Source: JAVVEZ01 sp032250895
GTDB taxonomy: Bacteria > Pseudomonadota > Gammaproteobacteria > Pseudomonadales > Pseudohongiellaceae
Assembly (NCBI GenBank): GCA_032250895.1
Contig: JAVVEZ010000006.1
Span: 1-64,000 of the forward strand
Length of the DNA stretch: 64,000 nt
Direction of reading: 5' to 3'
Shown in pieces: positions 32,155 to 40,994 of the stretch (positions are counted from its first letter, which is position 1; each line of letters starts with the position of its first letter). The position numbers and the translations under genes were made by a program. Below the pieces are notes generated by a model. That model ran no database searches and was not told the DNA's origin. It saw nothing but the letters and a program-made list of their open reading frames with translations.

Positions 32155-32753
32155 AGAAGGCCGTCACCCCAGCTGTTTTCGAAGAAATGGGCCGCCAGCG
32201 GATTGCGTTTGCGGGGGCTGGTTTCGCGGGGGCGGAATTGCTCGGGGATCTTGTCCGCAGGTAACTGGTACCCCACCGTTATCATGGCAAGGGGAGTATA
32301 GCGCTCGGGAATCGCGAAGTTCGTCCGGGCCTTGTCAGGCATGAAGCCCGCCATCTGGTGGGTCATCAGGCCCAGCGCGGTGGCCTGGATGCAGAGGCTC
32401 ATGGAGGCGGCGCCGGTATCGTAGGAGCCCCAGTTATTGGGCATGCCGTTGTGGCTGAAGCAGGTGTCATGGCAGGCGAGAATCAACAGTGGGGCGTGCT
32501 GCACCCAGGCTTTGTTGCCCTCTGCAAGACAGTCGAAGCCCTTCTGCCAGGCCTCCGGGTTTTTGAAACGATTGACAATGATATAGCGCCAGGGTTGGTC
32601 GCCAAAGCAGGACGGTGCCCAGCGTGCGGCTTCGGCCAGACGCCGAATGTCATCCGCGCTGACCTGCCGCTCCGGGTCGTAGGCGACGCCACTCCATCGC
32701 TCGGATAACAGGGCGTTGATGGGGACAAAGGTATCAATCTCTTTGGAAAACAT
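32151..32753 (-). CDS. Nitroreductase family protein
   Basis: This is a 200-residue FMN-dependent oxidoreductase, cytoplasmic and dimeric in this family. The FMN phosphate-binding region is AEAARWAPSCFGDQPWRYIIV. The central NWGSYDTGAASMSLCIQATALGL and the C-terminal MITVGYQLP are characteristic. ATG 32753 gives MFSKEIDTFVPI; the longer open frame upstream is repeat-derived and has no start with a ribosome binding site. Substrates could be nitroaromatics, quinones or enones, and cannot be told from sequence. Confidence 0.92.
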   Translation of the reverse strand: MFSKEIDTFVPINALLSERWSGVAYDPERQVSADDIRRLAEAARWAPSCFGDQPWRYIIVNRFKNPEAWQKGFDCLAEGNKAWVQHAPLLILACHDTCFSHNGMPNNWGSYDTGAASMSLCIQATALGLMTHQMAGFMPDKARTNFAIPERYTPLAMITVGYQLPADKIPEQFRPRETSPRKRNPLAAHFFENSWGDGLL

Positions 32754-33112
32754 AAAAATGTCCTGGGGATCAGAAATTGTGTCTGGCGGGCCGTCATCCC
32801 CGCGTAAGTAACTCGTCATCCCTACGCAGATGGTTTTTGTACAGCCTGGCAGGCGGGAATCCAATAAATGCCGGGGGATTCTAGCGACTGCCGGCGGACA
32901 AGTGAAGGGTTTGTTCTCCCGGAAGTGTCTTGTTCCTTGCCGGCGAACCTTGAAAATTCCCGCGTCGCCACTACACTTGTAAAATCGGGACTTGTAAAAT
33001 CGGGCGTCGGCTCCGGGGGGCTGAACTAATGGGCCTGATGGCGGTCCAATGTGCGTAGTGATAGAATGCACCCCTGACATGAGGCGCTAACGTGAGGGAA
33101 GACAGGTAGCTT
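32754..33112. other. Intergenic region with repeat remnants and rpoH leader
   Basis: No gene is seen. The stretch near 32789-32813 contains ccgtcatccccgcgtaagt, a decayed copy of the dispersed GC-rich unit. A 15-bp unit, acttgtaaaatcggg, is tandemly duplicated at 32975-33004. An extended -10 element (TGATAGAAT, 33059-33067) lies 45 bp before rpoH, without a good -35 box. Confidence 0.55.
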
Positions 33113-33979
33113 ATGAATACAGAGACAGGCAGACAGCTTCAGATTATCGATACCATGGTGCCGGGGCGTGATCTCAATGCCTATATTACGGCGGTCAACC
33201 GTATCGCCGTGCTGACGGCCGATGAAGAGCTGGAGCTGGCGAACCAGTATTATTACCATGATAATCTTGATGCCGCCCGTAAGTTAGTACTTGCTCACCT
33301 GCGTTTTGTCGTCTACATGGCAAAGACCTATTCCGGCTATGGCCTGTCCGAGGCTGATCTGATTCAGGAAGGCAATGTCGGATTGATGAAAGCCGTCAAG
33401 CGCTTCAACCCCGAGGTGGGGGTGCGTCTGGTGTCCTTTGCCGTGCACTGGATAAAGGCGGAGATGCACGAGTTTATCCTGCGCAACTGGCGCATCGTCA
33501 AGGTGGCGACGACCAAGGCTCAGCGCAAACTGTTCTTCAACCTCCGGGGCTCCAAGAAGCGTCTGGGCTGGCTCAGCAAGGAAGAGGTGGATGCCGTTGC
33601 CAGTGATCTGGGCGTTGATGCAGAGACCGTGATGCAGATGGAAGGGCGCATGGGCGCCTACGACACGTCCTTCGATGCCCCCCCGGGTGCCGATGAAGAT
33701 GAGGATTTTCAGGCGCCAGCCCATTACCTGGAAGACAGTCGCTATGACCCCGCTATCAGTGCCGAGGCCGATGATTGGGAAAAGAGCAGTACTGAAGGTC
33801 TTTATATCGCGTTGAATGAGCTGGATGAGCGCAGCAAGGACATTCTGGCCCAACGCTGGTTGAGCAATGAAAAATCCACCCTGCATGACTTGGCGGCAAA
33901 ATATCAGGTATCCGCTGAACGCATCAGGCAACTGGAAAAAAATGCGATGGACAAGGTCAAGGCGATTATGGAAGCCTGA
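33113..33979 (+). CDS. rpoH: RNA polymerase sigma-32 (heat-shock sigma factor)
   Basis: This is a 288-residue sigma factor directing transcription of heat-shock genes. Region 2 has AHLRFVVYMAKTYSGYGLSE, LIQEGNVGLMKAVKRFNPE and VHWIKAEMHEFILRNWRIV. The RpoH box TTKAQRKLFFNLR, unique to sigma-32, follows. Region 4 contains the helix-turn-helix TLHDLAAKYQVSAERIRQLE. Length is typical of gammaproteobacterial RpoH. Its frequent neighbour ftsX is not adjacent here. Control is probably post-transcriptional as in relatives, but no thermosensor fold was tested. Confidence 0.97.
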   Translation: MNTETGRQLQIIDTMVPGRDLNAYITAVNRIAVLTADEELELANQYYYHDNLDAARKLVLAHLRFVVYMAKTYSGYGLSEADLIQEGNVGLMKAVKRFNPEVGVRLVSFAVHWIKAEMHEFILRNWRIVKVATTKAQRKLFFNLRGSKKRLGWLSKEEVDAVASDLGVDAETVMQMEGRMGAYDTSFDAPPGADEDEDFQAPAHYLEDSRYDPAISAEADDWEKSSTEGLYIALNELDERSKDILAQRWLSNEKSTLHDLAAKYQVSAERIRQLEKNAMDKVKAIMEA

Positions 33980-34063
33980 CCTTGCGTTTTGGCCTGCGCA
34001 ACGACTTTTGCCCTTTCAATACAAAAAACATATGCCGTTGCAGAGATTGCCAAAGCGTAACCA

Positions 34064-35008
34064 TCAGGGTTGGGTGCGCTGGGTTTGTTGTCTGAAAAAA
34101 GCCTCGCTCATGCTGAGCGGCTGCATCTGGGGAATGAGAGGGATGGCAATATTGATCATGGTTTCTGTGTCAGGTTCGATGTCTACGGAATGAACGTCTG
34201 CTATTTTTGTGGCCTCTGACTGGCTGGCCAGAATGGTGTTTGCAGTGCTGTTTGCCTGAACGGTGCCAACAATGATTCCCACGACTTCAACTGTGCCATC
34301 CTTGAATTCAAGCACCAGAGGTCCGCCGGAATTGCCCGGGACCTGATCACAATTGGTATACAGCACACTGTTGGTGCCAAGCAAGGCACGTGGTCCCGGA
34401 CGCATGATGGTACATTGGTCGGATACTTCTACCGTCGAGTCATCCAGCACATCTGCAAGCGTCGTTGAATAGAGCTTAACCACAGCCGCACCGGATTCGA
34501 TACTCTCCATGACTTCCTCAAAGGTCCGCGTGCTCATGGTGAGCTGGCCGGATGACTCGATACGGCGAAATACAGAGATTCCCCAGTCATTGCGAATGGC
34601 ATTCAGGTTATTGTTTTGTGCCAGAGGTCCGGTTTTGCGTTCATCGAGGGGGCGTGCGGACTTGGCCAGATAGGGTTTGTAAAAACATTCAGGGTGAAAC
34701 TGGAAAGTCTGCAGGTCGGTAAAGCCATGACCGGAGGAAATGACTAGGTTGTTTTCTCTGTTTCCGGGTGCTTTCATAACAAAGCCGCTGCTGAACCCCA
34801 TCTGACCATTGACCTTGTGACAGAAAATATTTCCGGTTGCGGCAGCGGTGGTTTTTTCAACATCGGTCAGGGGTGCGTGTCTATTGAGGCCATCGTAGAG
34901 AAAGTTGACGGCATTAACAGGCAGACTAAAGCCCCAGAGCAAGATGGTGGTATGAAGGAGTAGCGGGCGCAAATTTTTTGACCCGGCCTTGAGGGTTTTT
35001 GCAAGCAT
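34064..35008 (-). CDS. Secreted trypsin-like serine protease
   Basis: This is a 314-residue exported protein with an N-terminal hydrophobic signal (LLLHTTILLWGFSLPVNAV). A chymotrypsin-fold triad is readable: His in VISSGHGFTD (near 95), Asp in IRNDWGISVF (near 144) and Ser in CDQVPGNSGGPLVLE (near 220). Several cysteines can form disulfides, consistent with a periplasmic or extracellular location. The C-terminal tail after about 285 is low in structure. It is not DegP-like (no PDZ domain). It converges on rpoH and has a less GC-rich composition than its neighbours, possibly reflecting acquisition. Substrate unknown. Confidence 0.88.
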   Translation of the reverse strand: MLAKTLKAGSKNLRPLLLHTTILLWGFSLPVNAVNFLYDGLNRHAPLTDVEKTTAAATGNIFCHKVNGQMGFSSGFVMKAPGNRENNLVISSGHGFTDLQTFQFHPECFYKPYLAKSARPLDERKTGPLAQNNNLNAIRNDWGISVFRRIESSGQLTMSTRTFEEVMESIESGAAVVKLYSTTLADVLDDSTVEVSDQCTIMRPGPRALLGTNSVLYTNCDQVPGNSGGPLVLEFKDGTVEVVGIIVGTVQANSTANTILASQSEATKIADVHSVDIEPDTETMINIAIPLIPQMQPLSMSEAFFRQQTQRTQP

Positions 35009-35201
35009 GGTGTCGTCAGTCTGTAGGGAAAGTTATACCCGGCTATTCATTATTCTGGATTTGGTGAACAGATTAATACGGTAATACGGGCAAGTCCAGA
35101 TGCTACGGCCTGCTGTACTATCGCTTTTTTTCCTGAGAGGTTTCATCACTGCCGCGCCAAATGGCCGAATCAGGTAGAATCCCTCTCGTCGATTCTGGAA
35201 G

Positions 35202-35588
35202 ATGCACATGATGAAAAACTTGTTTTTATTGCTGGCCGCAGGCAATGGTTTTCTGGCGGTGATGTTTGGTGCGTTTGGTGCCCATGCCCTGGCGAAGCGC
35301 CTGAGTCCGGCAATGCTTGGAGTATACCAGACCGGGGTCCAGTATCAGATGTTCCATGTGGTGGCCCTGCTGGCCGTTGGTTTTCTGTTACAGCGGGGCA
35401 ATGACAGCCCCTTGTTGCCATGGAGTGGCTATCTCTTTGCTGCCGGCATTGTGTTGTTTTCGGGCAGCTTGTATGGCCTCAGCCTTTCCGGGATAAGAGC
35501 ATTGGGAATGATCACCCCTGTCGGCGGCGTGGCCTTCCTGGCCGGCTGGGCGCTGTTGTTCGTCGGCCTGCTTGGGCATAAACAGTAA
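35202..35588 (+). CDS. DUF423 family membrane protein (YgdD-like)
   Basis: This is a 128-residue inner-membrane protein with four helices and the family signature AAGNGFLAVMFGAFGAHALAKRL at the N-terminus, then YQTGVQYQMFHVVALLAVG. ATG codons at 35202, 35208 and 35211 are possible; ctggaag just upstream favours 35208. Function of the family is unknown. It is followed directly by trmB (1 bp gap), so both are probably co-transcribed. A -10-like TAGAAT at 35172 may be its promoter. Confidence 0.9.
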   Translation: MHMMKNLFLLLAAGNGFLAVMFGAFGAHALAKRLSPAMLGVYQTGVQYQMFHVVALLAVGFLLQRGNDSPLLPWSGYLFAAGIVLFSGSLYGLSLSGIRALGMITPVGGVAFLAGWALLFVGLLGHKQ

Positions 35589-35589
35589 G

Positions 35590-36306
35590 ATGTCGATACC
35601 AGCCAAGCCAGATCCGCACATCAGAACCGTGAAGAGTTATGTCGTGCGGGGTGGCCGTCTGACATCCTCGCAAAAACAGGCCATCGACACCCTGTGGCAG
35701 GACTTTGGTCTGGTGACAGACCAGGGCCTGATGGACCAGGAGAGAGTCTTTTCACGCCGGGCGCCGCTTACCTTTGAACTCGGTTTTGGCATGGGGGACT
35801 CGCTGCTGGAAATGGCACGCCTGTCGCCGCAACGGGATTTCGTCGGTGTTGATGTGCATTTGCCGGGGATCGGTGCCCTGTTGCGCGGGATCAAGGCAAA
35901 TGAGTTGAACAACATCCGGATTTACAGAGACGATGGCAAGGTGGTTCTCAGGGATTGCTTTGCGGATGACAGCATCGACTGCGTTCAGATTTTTTTCCCG
36001 GATCCCTGGCATAAAAAAAAGCATCACAAACGCCGCCTGATTCAGCCCGAATTCATGCAGTTGGTGTGGCAGAAGCTGCGTCCCGGGGGCACCGTTCACC
36101 TGGCCACCGATTGGGAGAATTACGCAGAACACATGCTGAATGTGATGGGCGTGGTCACGGGCTTCAGAAATCGTTTTGGCGGGAACGCCTGCGCCACGGA
36201 TCATGGTCGCCCCGCCACCCGCTTTGAGAAGAGAGGCGAGCGTCTGGGTCATGGCGTCTGGGATTTGATTTTTGAAAAGACAGAAAGACAGGGAGATTTT
36301 GATTGA
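35590..36306 (+). CDS. trmB: tRNA (guanine-N7-)-methyltransferase
   Basis: This is a 238-residue SAM-dependent enzyme that makes m7G46 in tRNA variable loops. The SAM site is LTFELGFGMGDSLLEMA. The hallmark FFPDPWHKKKHHKRRLI contains the catalytic/substrate aspartate and basic patch. HLATDWENYAEHML and RPATRFEKRGERLGHGVWDL complete the family pattern. ATG 35590 (MSIPAKPD) is chosen; an upstream TTG at 35572 would overlap the DUF423 gene. Cytoplasmic. Confidence 0.96.
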   Translation: MSIPAKPDPHIRTVKSYVVRGGRLTSSQKQAIDTLWQDFGLVTDQGLMDQERVFSRRAPLTFELGFGMGDSLLEMARLSPQRDFVGVDVHLPGIGALLRGIKANELNNIRIYRDDGKVVLRDCFADDSIDCVQIFFPDPWHKKKHHKRRLIQPEFMQLVWQKLRPGGTVHLATDWENYAEHMLNVMGVVTGFRNRFGGNACATDHGRPATRFEKRGERLGHGVWDLIFEKTERQGDFD

Positions 36307-36364
36307 CCCGTCCCGGGTCATTGATTCCCGGACTGACGGCAGGGGGCCTGTTCAGGGCTTCCTT

Positions 36365-37066
36365 TCAGCTTTGCGTCCAGAGCCGGTGGCCATTGGCTTT
36401 CAGCCAGTTGCGTTTTTCCTGGTAGTTGCTGCAGACGCTCGCCACCGTTTTCCAGAAAGCGGCGGAATGGTTCATATATATCAGGTGGCTGGTTTCATGG
36501 GAAATCAGATAATCAATCACCGGTTTCGGCGCCATCATCACCAGCCAGTTGTACTGAATGCTGCCATCATGGCAGCAGTGTCCCCATTTGGTCCGGGTTT
36601 TTCTGAAAACCACGTCCTTCAGTTTATGCTCCACCCCCAGCATTCTGCTGATCTTGACGGTCTGGGTGGTCATATATTCCCGGGCCTGATTCAAGAGCCA
36701 GCGATTGAACAGGTTCTCCAACTGCGCCGGAGTATTTTTCTTCGTGTAGATGAAGAGGAAGTCCTGGGATAATTCCACTTTTTGCTGGGGACTGATAATC
36801 ACCACGATAGTGCGGGAAATGCCAAAGAACAGCACTTGCCTGTTGTCGGCTATCTTGAGCTTTTCGTTGTTCCTGATGCGTTGTTCGTGTAGCTGCCCCT
36901 GAATCCAGCCAGATTTCTGTCTGACGAAGTCGTCTACCCATTTTTGGGATATTTGCAGGGGTGCCCTGACATCGACCTCCCCACGTTTTACATGGATGGC
37001 TACGGTTTTGCGTTTTGAGCGCGTAATCGTGTATGAAAAGGGCAGTTCAGGCTCGAAGCGGCTCAT
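36365..37066 (-). CDS. YgjP-like metal-dependent hydrolase (zinc metallopeptidase fold)
   Basis: This is a 233-residue cytoplasmic protein of the YgjP/DUF45 group. The zinc motif HETSH (in YLISHETSHLIYMNHSAAFW) supplies two histidines and a glutamate, and the downstream histidine in YMNHS provides the third ligand. The upstream RKTRTKWGHCCHDGSIQYNW is the conserved core of the family. Members are annotated as M48-like or SprT-like; activity is little characterised. Its start overlaps the stop of the following DUF3820 gene by 4 bp, indicating a coupled pair. Confidence 0.9.
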   Translation of the reverse strand: MSRFEPELPFSYTITRSKRKTVAIHVKRGEVDVRAPLQISQKWVDDFVRQKSGWIQGQLHEQRIRNNEKLKIADNRQVLFFGISRTIVVIISPQQKVELSQDFLFIYTKKNTPAQLENLFNRWLLNQAREYMTTQTVKISRMLGVEHKLKDVVFRKTRTKWGHCCHDGSIQYNWLVMMAPKPVIDYLISHETSHLIYMNHSAAFWKTVASVCSNYQEKRNWLKANGHRLWTQS

Positions 37067-37275
37067 TGCTTCAAAACCCTGACCATGTCTTTCAGACCAT
37101 TGGTTTCAATTTCCAGCACGAGTTGCAGCAGTTGCCCCAGGCGGCCTTCGGGAAAGCCGGTGCGGGCAAACCAGAGCAGATAGGATTCCGGCAGATCAAT
37201 CAGCATCCTGCCCTTGTACTTGCCGAAGGGCATGGGGGTGTTGGCCAGTGCGATGAGGACCTGTTTATCAAACAT
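37063..37275 (-). CDS. DUF3820 family small protein
   Basis: This is a 70-residue protein: MFDKQVLIALANTPMPFGKY, then KGRMLIDLPESYLLWFARTGFP. This is the DUF3820 signature, with a conserved PFGKYKG and a leucine-rich tail. Members are sometimes called putative quorum-sensing-regulated virulence factors, but the role is unknown. ATG 37275 gives the exact family start; the longer frame upstream is not coding. The stop overlaps the YgjP-like start. Confidence 0.83.
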   Translation of the reverse strand: MFDKQVLIALANTPMPFGKYKGRMLIDLPESYLLWFARTGFPEGRLGQLLQLVLEIETNGLKDMVRVLKQ

Positions 37276-37420
37276 GGTTCGGCTTGGGGTTGATGGTGCT
37301 GGCAGGATAATACAGATGAAACCGGGGTTCTGGGAAGATGCTGACCGCCCTGTGGCGGGAATAAATGATTCCCACCGCGGTTTCAGCCGGGCCGCACAGA
37401 CGCAGCCGGCAGAGACAGAC

Positions 37421-39115
37421 TCAGGCGGCCTGAAGCTTGCGGTCATACATCAGTTGGCTGACGGCATTGAGCAGGGCGTTTACCGAAGACGACACGATAT
37501 CCTGGTCGATGGCAATACCCGTGTAACGAACGCCTTCATATTTGATTTGCAGGTAGGTTACGGCTTCGGCAGTCGAACTCTCGCTGAGCGCATGTTCACC
37601 ATACTCAATAATCTGGATGTCAATGCCAAAGGTGGTTTGCAGGGCATCCACAAAAGCGCCCAGCATGCCGGAGCCCTGGCCATGGATTTCAAATTCACGG
37701 CCGTCAAGCTCTATGATCGCGGTAACGGATTCCTGTTCTTTTTTCGCAATGGAAAAGTTTTTCAGGCTCAGGGGCGAATTCAGTTCCAGATAGTGTTTTT
37801 GAAACAATTCCCAGATCTGGCCGGGGGCGATTTCCTGACCAGTGTCCTCGGCAGCTTTCTGCACCACCCGACTGAATTCGATCTGTAGCCAGCGTGGCAG
37901 TTGAAATCCGTACTTGCTGTCCATGACATAGGCAACGCCACCCTTGCCGGATTGGCTGTTGACCCGTATCACATCCTGATAGGTGCGTCCCAAATCGCGG
38001 GGATCGATGGGCAGATAGGCAATTTCCCAGGGATCGCCCTCCTGGTACAGATCCAGACATTTCTTGATGGCATCCTGATGGCTGCCGGAAAAGGCCGTGA
38101 AGACCAGGCTGCCGGAATAGGGCTGACGTGGGTGGACGTCGATCTGGGTGCAATGTCTGACGACGGCAGTGATGCGGTCCATGTCGCTGAAATCGAGTCC
38201 GGGATCGATGCCCTGGCTGTAAAGGTTCATCCCCATGACGACAATATCCATATTGCCGGTGCGCTCGCCATTGCCCAGCAGAGTGCCTTCAACCCGCTGC
38301 GCGCCCGCCATCACCCCCAACTCGGAGGCAGCGACGCCGCAACCTCTGTCATTGTGGGTATGCAGGCTGACGATGAGAGCGTCGCGGTTTTGCACGTGAC
38401 GGCAGAACCATTCGATTTGGTCGGCGTAGACATTGGGCGTCGCCATCTCCACCGTCGCGGGCAGATTGATGATGACCGGCCGTTGCGCCGTGGGTTGCCA
38501 GACCGCCGTAACCGCATCACAGACTTCCACGGCAAAATCCAGTTCAGTGCCGGTAAAGCTTTCGGGGGAGTACTGAAAGCGCCAATCCGTTTCCGGTGCC
38601 AGTTCGGCACAGCGTTTGACTTCCCTGGCGCCACGGACGGCAATGTCTATGATCCCCTGCCTGTCCAGTCTGAAGACTTTTTCCCGCTGGATGGTGGATG
38701 TGGAATTGTACAGGTGGATGATGGCTCTCTTGGCGCCTCTGAGAGCTTCGAAGCTACGTTGTATCAAAGGCTCCCGGGCCTGGGTAAGAACCTGGATAGT
38801 GACATCATCAGGCACTCTGTCCTCTTCCACGAGCCAGCGGACAAAGTCATAATCGGGCTGTGACGCTGCTGGAAAGCCCACTTCGATTTCCTTGAAACCG
38901 ACATCCACCAGCAGGGTGAACATCTTCTTCTTCTGAGACACGGACATCGGTTCGATCAGGGCCTGGTTGCCATCGCGCAGATCCACGCTGCACCATGTGG
39001 GTGCCTGGGTGATGACCCGGTCCGGCCAGGTCCGGTCCTTGAGGGCCACAGGGGGGAAAGCCTTGTATTTGCCGGGGTTGTATCTGTTCACGTTCAGCCT
39101 CGCAGGGGGATGCAT
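37421..39115 (-). CDS. leuA: 2-isopropylmalate synthase (LeuA type 2)
   Basis: This is a cytoplasmic enzyme of about 564 residues catalysing the first committed step of leucine synthesis: acetyl-CoA plus 2-oxoisovalerate to 2-isopropylmalate. The DRE-TIM barrel has TWCSVDLRDGNQALIEPM near residue 45, LHTHNDRGCGVAASE (metal-binding HxH) and GTLLGNGERTGNMDIV. The C-terminal 130 residues form the LeuA dimer/allosteric domain. The length and KYKAFPPVALKDRTWP start are those of the type 2 (fungal-like) class. ATG 39115 is chosen; a TTG at 39127 is in frame. It is divergently transcribed from an Lrp-type regulator. No leader peptide with leucine codons was found. Confidence 0.97.
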   Translation of the reverse strand: MHPPARLNVNRYNPGKYKAFPPVALKDRTWPDRVITQAPTWCSVDLRDGNQALIEPMSVSQKKKMFTLLVDVGFKEIEVGFPAASQPDYDFVRWLVEEDRVPDDVTIQVLTQAREPLIQRSFEALRGAKRAIIHLYNSTSTIQREKVFRLDRQGIIDIAVRGAREVKRCAELAPETDWRFQYSPESFTGTELDFAVEVCDAVTAVWQPTAQRPVIINLPATVEMATPNVYADQIEWFCRHVQNRDALIVSLHTHNDRGCGVAASELGVMAGAQRVEGTLLGNGERTGNMDIVVMGMNLYSQGIDPGLDFSDMDRITAVVRHCTQIDVHPRQPYSGSLVFTAFSGSHQDAIKKCLDLYQEGDPWEIAYLPIDPRDLGRTYQDVIRVNSQSGKGGVAYVMDSKYGFQLPRWLQIEFSRVVQKAAEDTGQEIAPGQIWELFQKHYLELNSPLSLKNFSIAKKEQESVTAIIELDGREFEIHGQGSGMLGAFVDALQTTFGIDIQIIEYGEHALSESSTAEAVTYLQIKYEGVRYTGIAIDQDIVSSSVNALLNAVSQLMYDRKLQAA

Positions 39116-39127
39116 ATGTGACAGCAA

Positions 39128-39281
39128 GTTTACGCCATTTACCAGGCTGATATATTGCTAATATTTGCTATTTTTCTCTATAAATGGTGTTATTCTTTAA
39201 ATTTTATAAATTAATTGAAATTATTTTCCAATAAATGAAAATTGATGGCAATTCAAATGTCTTCGCTTCGGAGGGAAGGTC
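39128..39281. promoter_or_regulatory. AT-rich divergent control region between leuA and Lrp-type gene
   Basis: This 154-bp interval is far more AT-rich than its surroundings, with runs such as tttaaattttataaattaat at 39196-39215. Lrp/AsnC proteins bind degenerate AT-rich sites and usually control themselves and amino-acid genes. It is therefore a likely shared regulatory region for leuA and the regulator. Several TATAAT-like boxes are possible and I cannot pick one. Confidence 0.5.
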
Positions 39282-39752
39282 ATGCAGCTGGACAGAACAG
39301 ACAAAAGAATACTGACGGAGCTTCAGGCCAATGGCAGCATCAGCAATCTGGAGTTGGCGGAGAAGATAGGGCTCTCACCCTCGCCCTGTTCAAGGCGGGT
39401 AAAGCAGCTGGAGGAAGCGGGGATCATTCTGAAGCGAGTCACTCTGCTCAAGGCCTCGGCCCTGGGTTTGAAAATGATGGCTCTGATCCAGATCAGCATG
39501 GACCGTCATACGCCGGATCGTTTCGAGGAATTTGAAAACCGGATCAGGGAACACCCGGAAGTGCTGGAATGCCTGCTGATTACCGGGCAGTCGGCCGATT
39601 ATCTGTTGAAAGTGATCGTGCCCGACATGGAGTATTACCAGGACTTTCTGCTGAATAAAATCACCCGCATTGCCGGCGTCACGGATGTGCATTCGAGTTT
39701 CGTGCTGCGGCAGGTGATCAGTACCACCGAGCTCCCGCTGGACAAGCTCTGA
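39282..39752 (+). CDS. Lrp/AsnC family transcriptional regulator
   Basis: This is a 156-residue DNA-binding regulator. Residues 1-60 form the winged helix-turn-helix: LDRTDKRILTELQANGSISN, then LELAEKIGLSPSPCSRRVKQLE. The remainder is the RAM ligand-binding/oligomerisation domain, including PEVLECLLITGQSADYLLKV and a late GVTDVHSSFVLRQV. Members sense amino acids. Divergence from leuA across an AT-rich region suggests it controls leucine synthesis. A gagggaagg stretch precedes the ATG at 39282. Confidence 0.94.
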   Translation: MQLDRTDKRILTELQANGSISNLELAEKIGLSPSPCSRRVKQLEEAGIILKRVTLLKASALGLKMMALIQISMDRHTPDRFEEFENRIREHPEVLECLLITGQSADYLLKVIVPDMEYYQDFLLNKITRIAGVTDVHSSFVLRQVISTTELPLDKL

Positions 39753-39822
39753 GGTCTCTGCTTTTTGGGATTGGCACACTGCGCTAGAATAGCGTCTTAC
39801 GACGCCTGACACGGAGACTTTT

Positions 39823-40248
39823 ATGGCCAGCCTCTTCACCAGAATTTTGCAGAAGGAAATTCCGGGGCATTTTGTCTGGCTTGATGATCTGTGTTTCGCC
39901 ATCATGACCATAGAGCCCATTCGGCGTGGTCATCTCTTGTTGATTCCCAGACAGGAGGTGGACCATTGGGATGCCCTTCCCGCAGACACGCTGGCTCACC
40001 TGAGCGTAACGGCCCAGAAAATTGCCGGCGCGATGAAGCAGGTGATTGCCTGCAAGCGTATCGGCATGTCGGTGGTCGGCCTGGAAGTTCCCCACACCCA
40101 CATCCATTTGATTCCCATCGACAGCATGGATGATATGAATTTCAGCAGGGCTCAGATGGCATCCGGGCAGGAGCTGGCCGCAAGTGCCGCCCAGATACGC
40201 CAGGCTCTTCGGGAACAGGGCTATACAGAAGCAGAACCACTCCCTTGA
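39823..40248 (+). CDS. HIT family nucleotide-binding hydrolase
   Basis: This is a 141-residue cytoplasmic protein of the histidine triad superfamily, with the active-site motif PHTHIHLIP near residues 92-100. The FTRILQKEIPGHFVWLDD start matches Hint/HinT-like phosphoramidases. It probably hydrolyses nucleotide phosphoramidates or aminoacyl adenylates. Its stop overlaps the cmoA start (TTGA), making a coupled HIT-cmoA-cmoB set. A -10-like TAGAAT lies about 35 bp upstream. Confidence 0.95.
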   Translation: MASLFTRILQKEIPGHFVWLDDLCFAIMTIEPIRRGHLLLIPRQEVDHWDALPADTLAHLSVTAQKIAGAMKQVIACKRIGMSVVGLEVPHTHIHLIPIDSMDDMNFSRAQMASGQELAASAAQIRQALREQGYTEAEPLP

Positions 40249-40994
40249 GCCAGGCGAAAGACAATATTTATCGTCATGAGCAGTCGCCGGCCGACTTTGT
40301 GTTTGATGACAAGGTGGCGGCGGTATTCAGTGACATGATTTCGCGCTCGGTACCCGGCTATGCCACCATCGTGTCCATGATTGGTGTGCTCACGGAGCGC
40401 TACGCACAAGAGAATTCCTGCTGCTACGATCTGGGTTGTTCGCTGGGTGCCGCCACGCTGGCGATGCGCCATCATCTCGGCATGAAAAATTGCAGGATAA
40501 TAGCCATCGATAATTCCGTTGCCATGGTCGAGCGCTGCCGGCAGGTGCTCGCCGAAGATACCGCCGTCGCACCGGTAGAGTTGATCTGTGGCGATATTCG
40601 CGATGTTGAAATAGTCAACGCGTCGGTTGTCGTGCTTAATTTTACGCTGCAGTTCATCAAGCCTGAGGACAGATTGGCTCTGTTGCAGAAAATCCATGCC
40701 GGCCTGCTGCCGGGAGGCATGCTGATTCTCTCGGAAAAAATCTGCTTCAGGGACCCTGCCCTGGATGCCCTCTTCATTGAAATGCATCATCGCTTCAAAA
40801 GGCTCAATGGCTATTCCGAGCTGGAAGTGAGTCGCAAGCGGGCCGCCATTGAAAAGGTCCTGATTCCCGAGACCATTGCCGAACATGAAAGCAGAATCGC
40901 CCAGCTGGGTTTTTCATCATTTGATGTGTGGTTTCAGTGCTTTAATTTTGTGTCCATGGTGGCCGTCAAACAGGGGCAGCAAGACCGGCAATGA
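40245..40994 (+). CDS. cmoA: Carboxy-S-adenosyl-L-methionine synthase
   Basis: This is a 249-residue enzyme converting SAM and prephenate to carboxy-SAM, used in wobble-uridine modification of tRNA. The cofactor motif is CYDLGCSLGAATLAM. Further family marks are DNSVAMVERCRQ, LNFTLQFI, LSEKI and the C-terminal WFQCFNFVSMVA. The start is TTG overlapping the HIT stop. It is directly coupled to cmoB, as in most gammaproteobacteria. Confidence 0.97.
   Translation: MSQAKDNIYRHEQSPADFVFDDKVAAVFSDMISRSVPGYATIVSMIGVLTERYAQENSCCYDLGCSLGAATLAMRHHLGMKNCRIIAIDNSVAMVERCRQVLAEDTAVAPVELICGDIRDVEIVNASVVVLNFTLQFIKPEDRLALLQKIHAGLLPGGMLILSEKICFRDPALDALFIEMHHRFKRLNGYSELEVSRKRAAIEKVLIPETIAEHESRIAQLGFSSFDVWFQCFNFVSMVAVKQGQQDRQ

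Noticed and set aside
32754..33080. N-terminal extension of the nitroreductase
   Set aside because: The extended frame runs through repeat remnants, lacks a ribosome binding site, and the family start is at 32753.
39128..39281. Leucine attenuator upstream of leuA
   Set aside because: No ORF with consecutive leucine codons and no terminator-antiterminator pair were visible.
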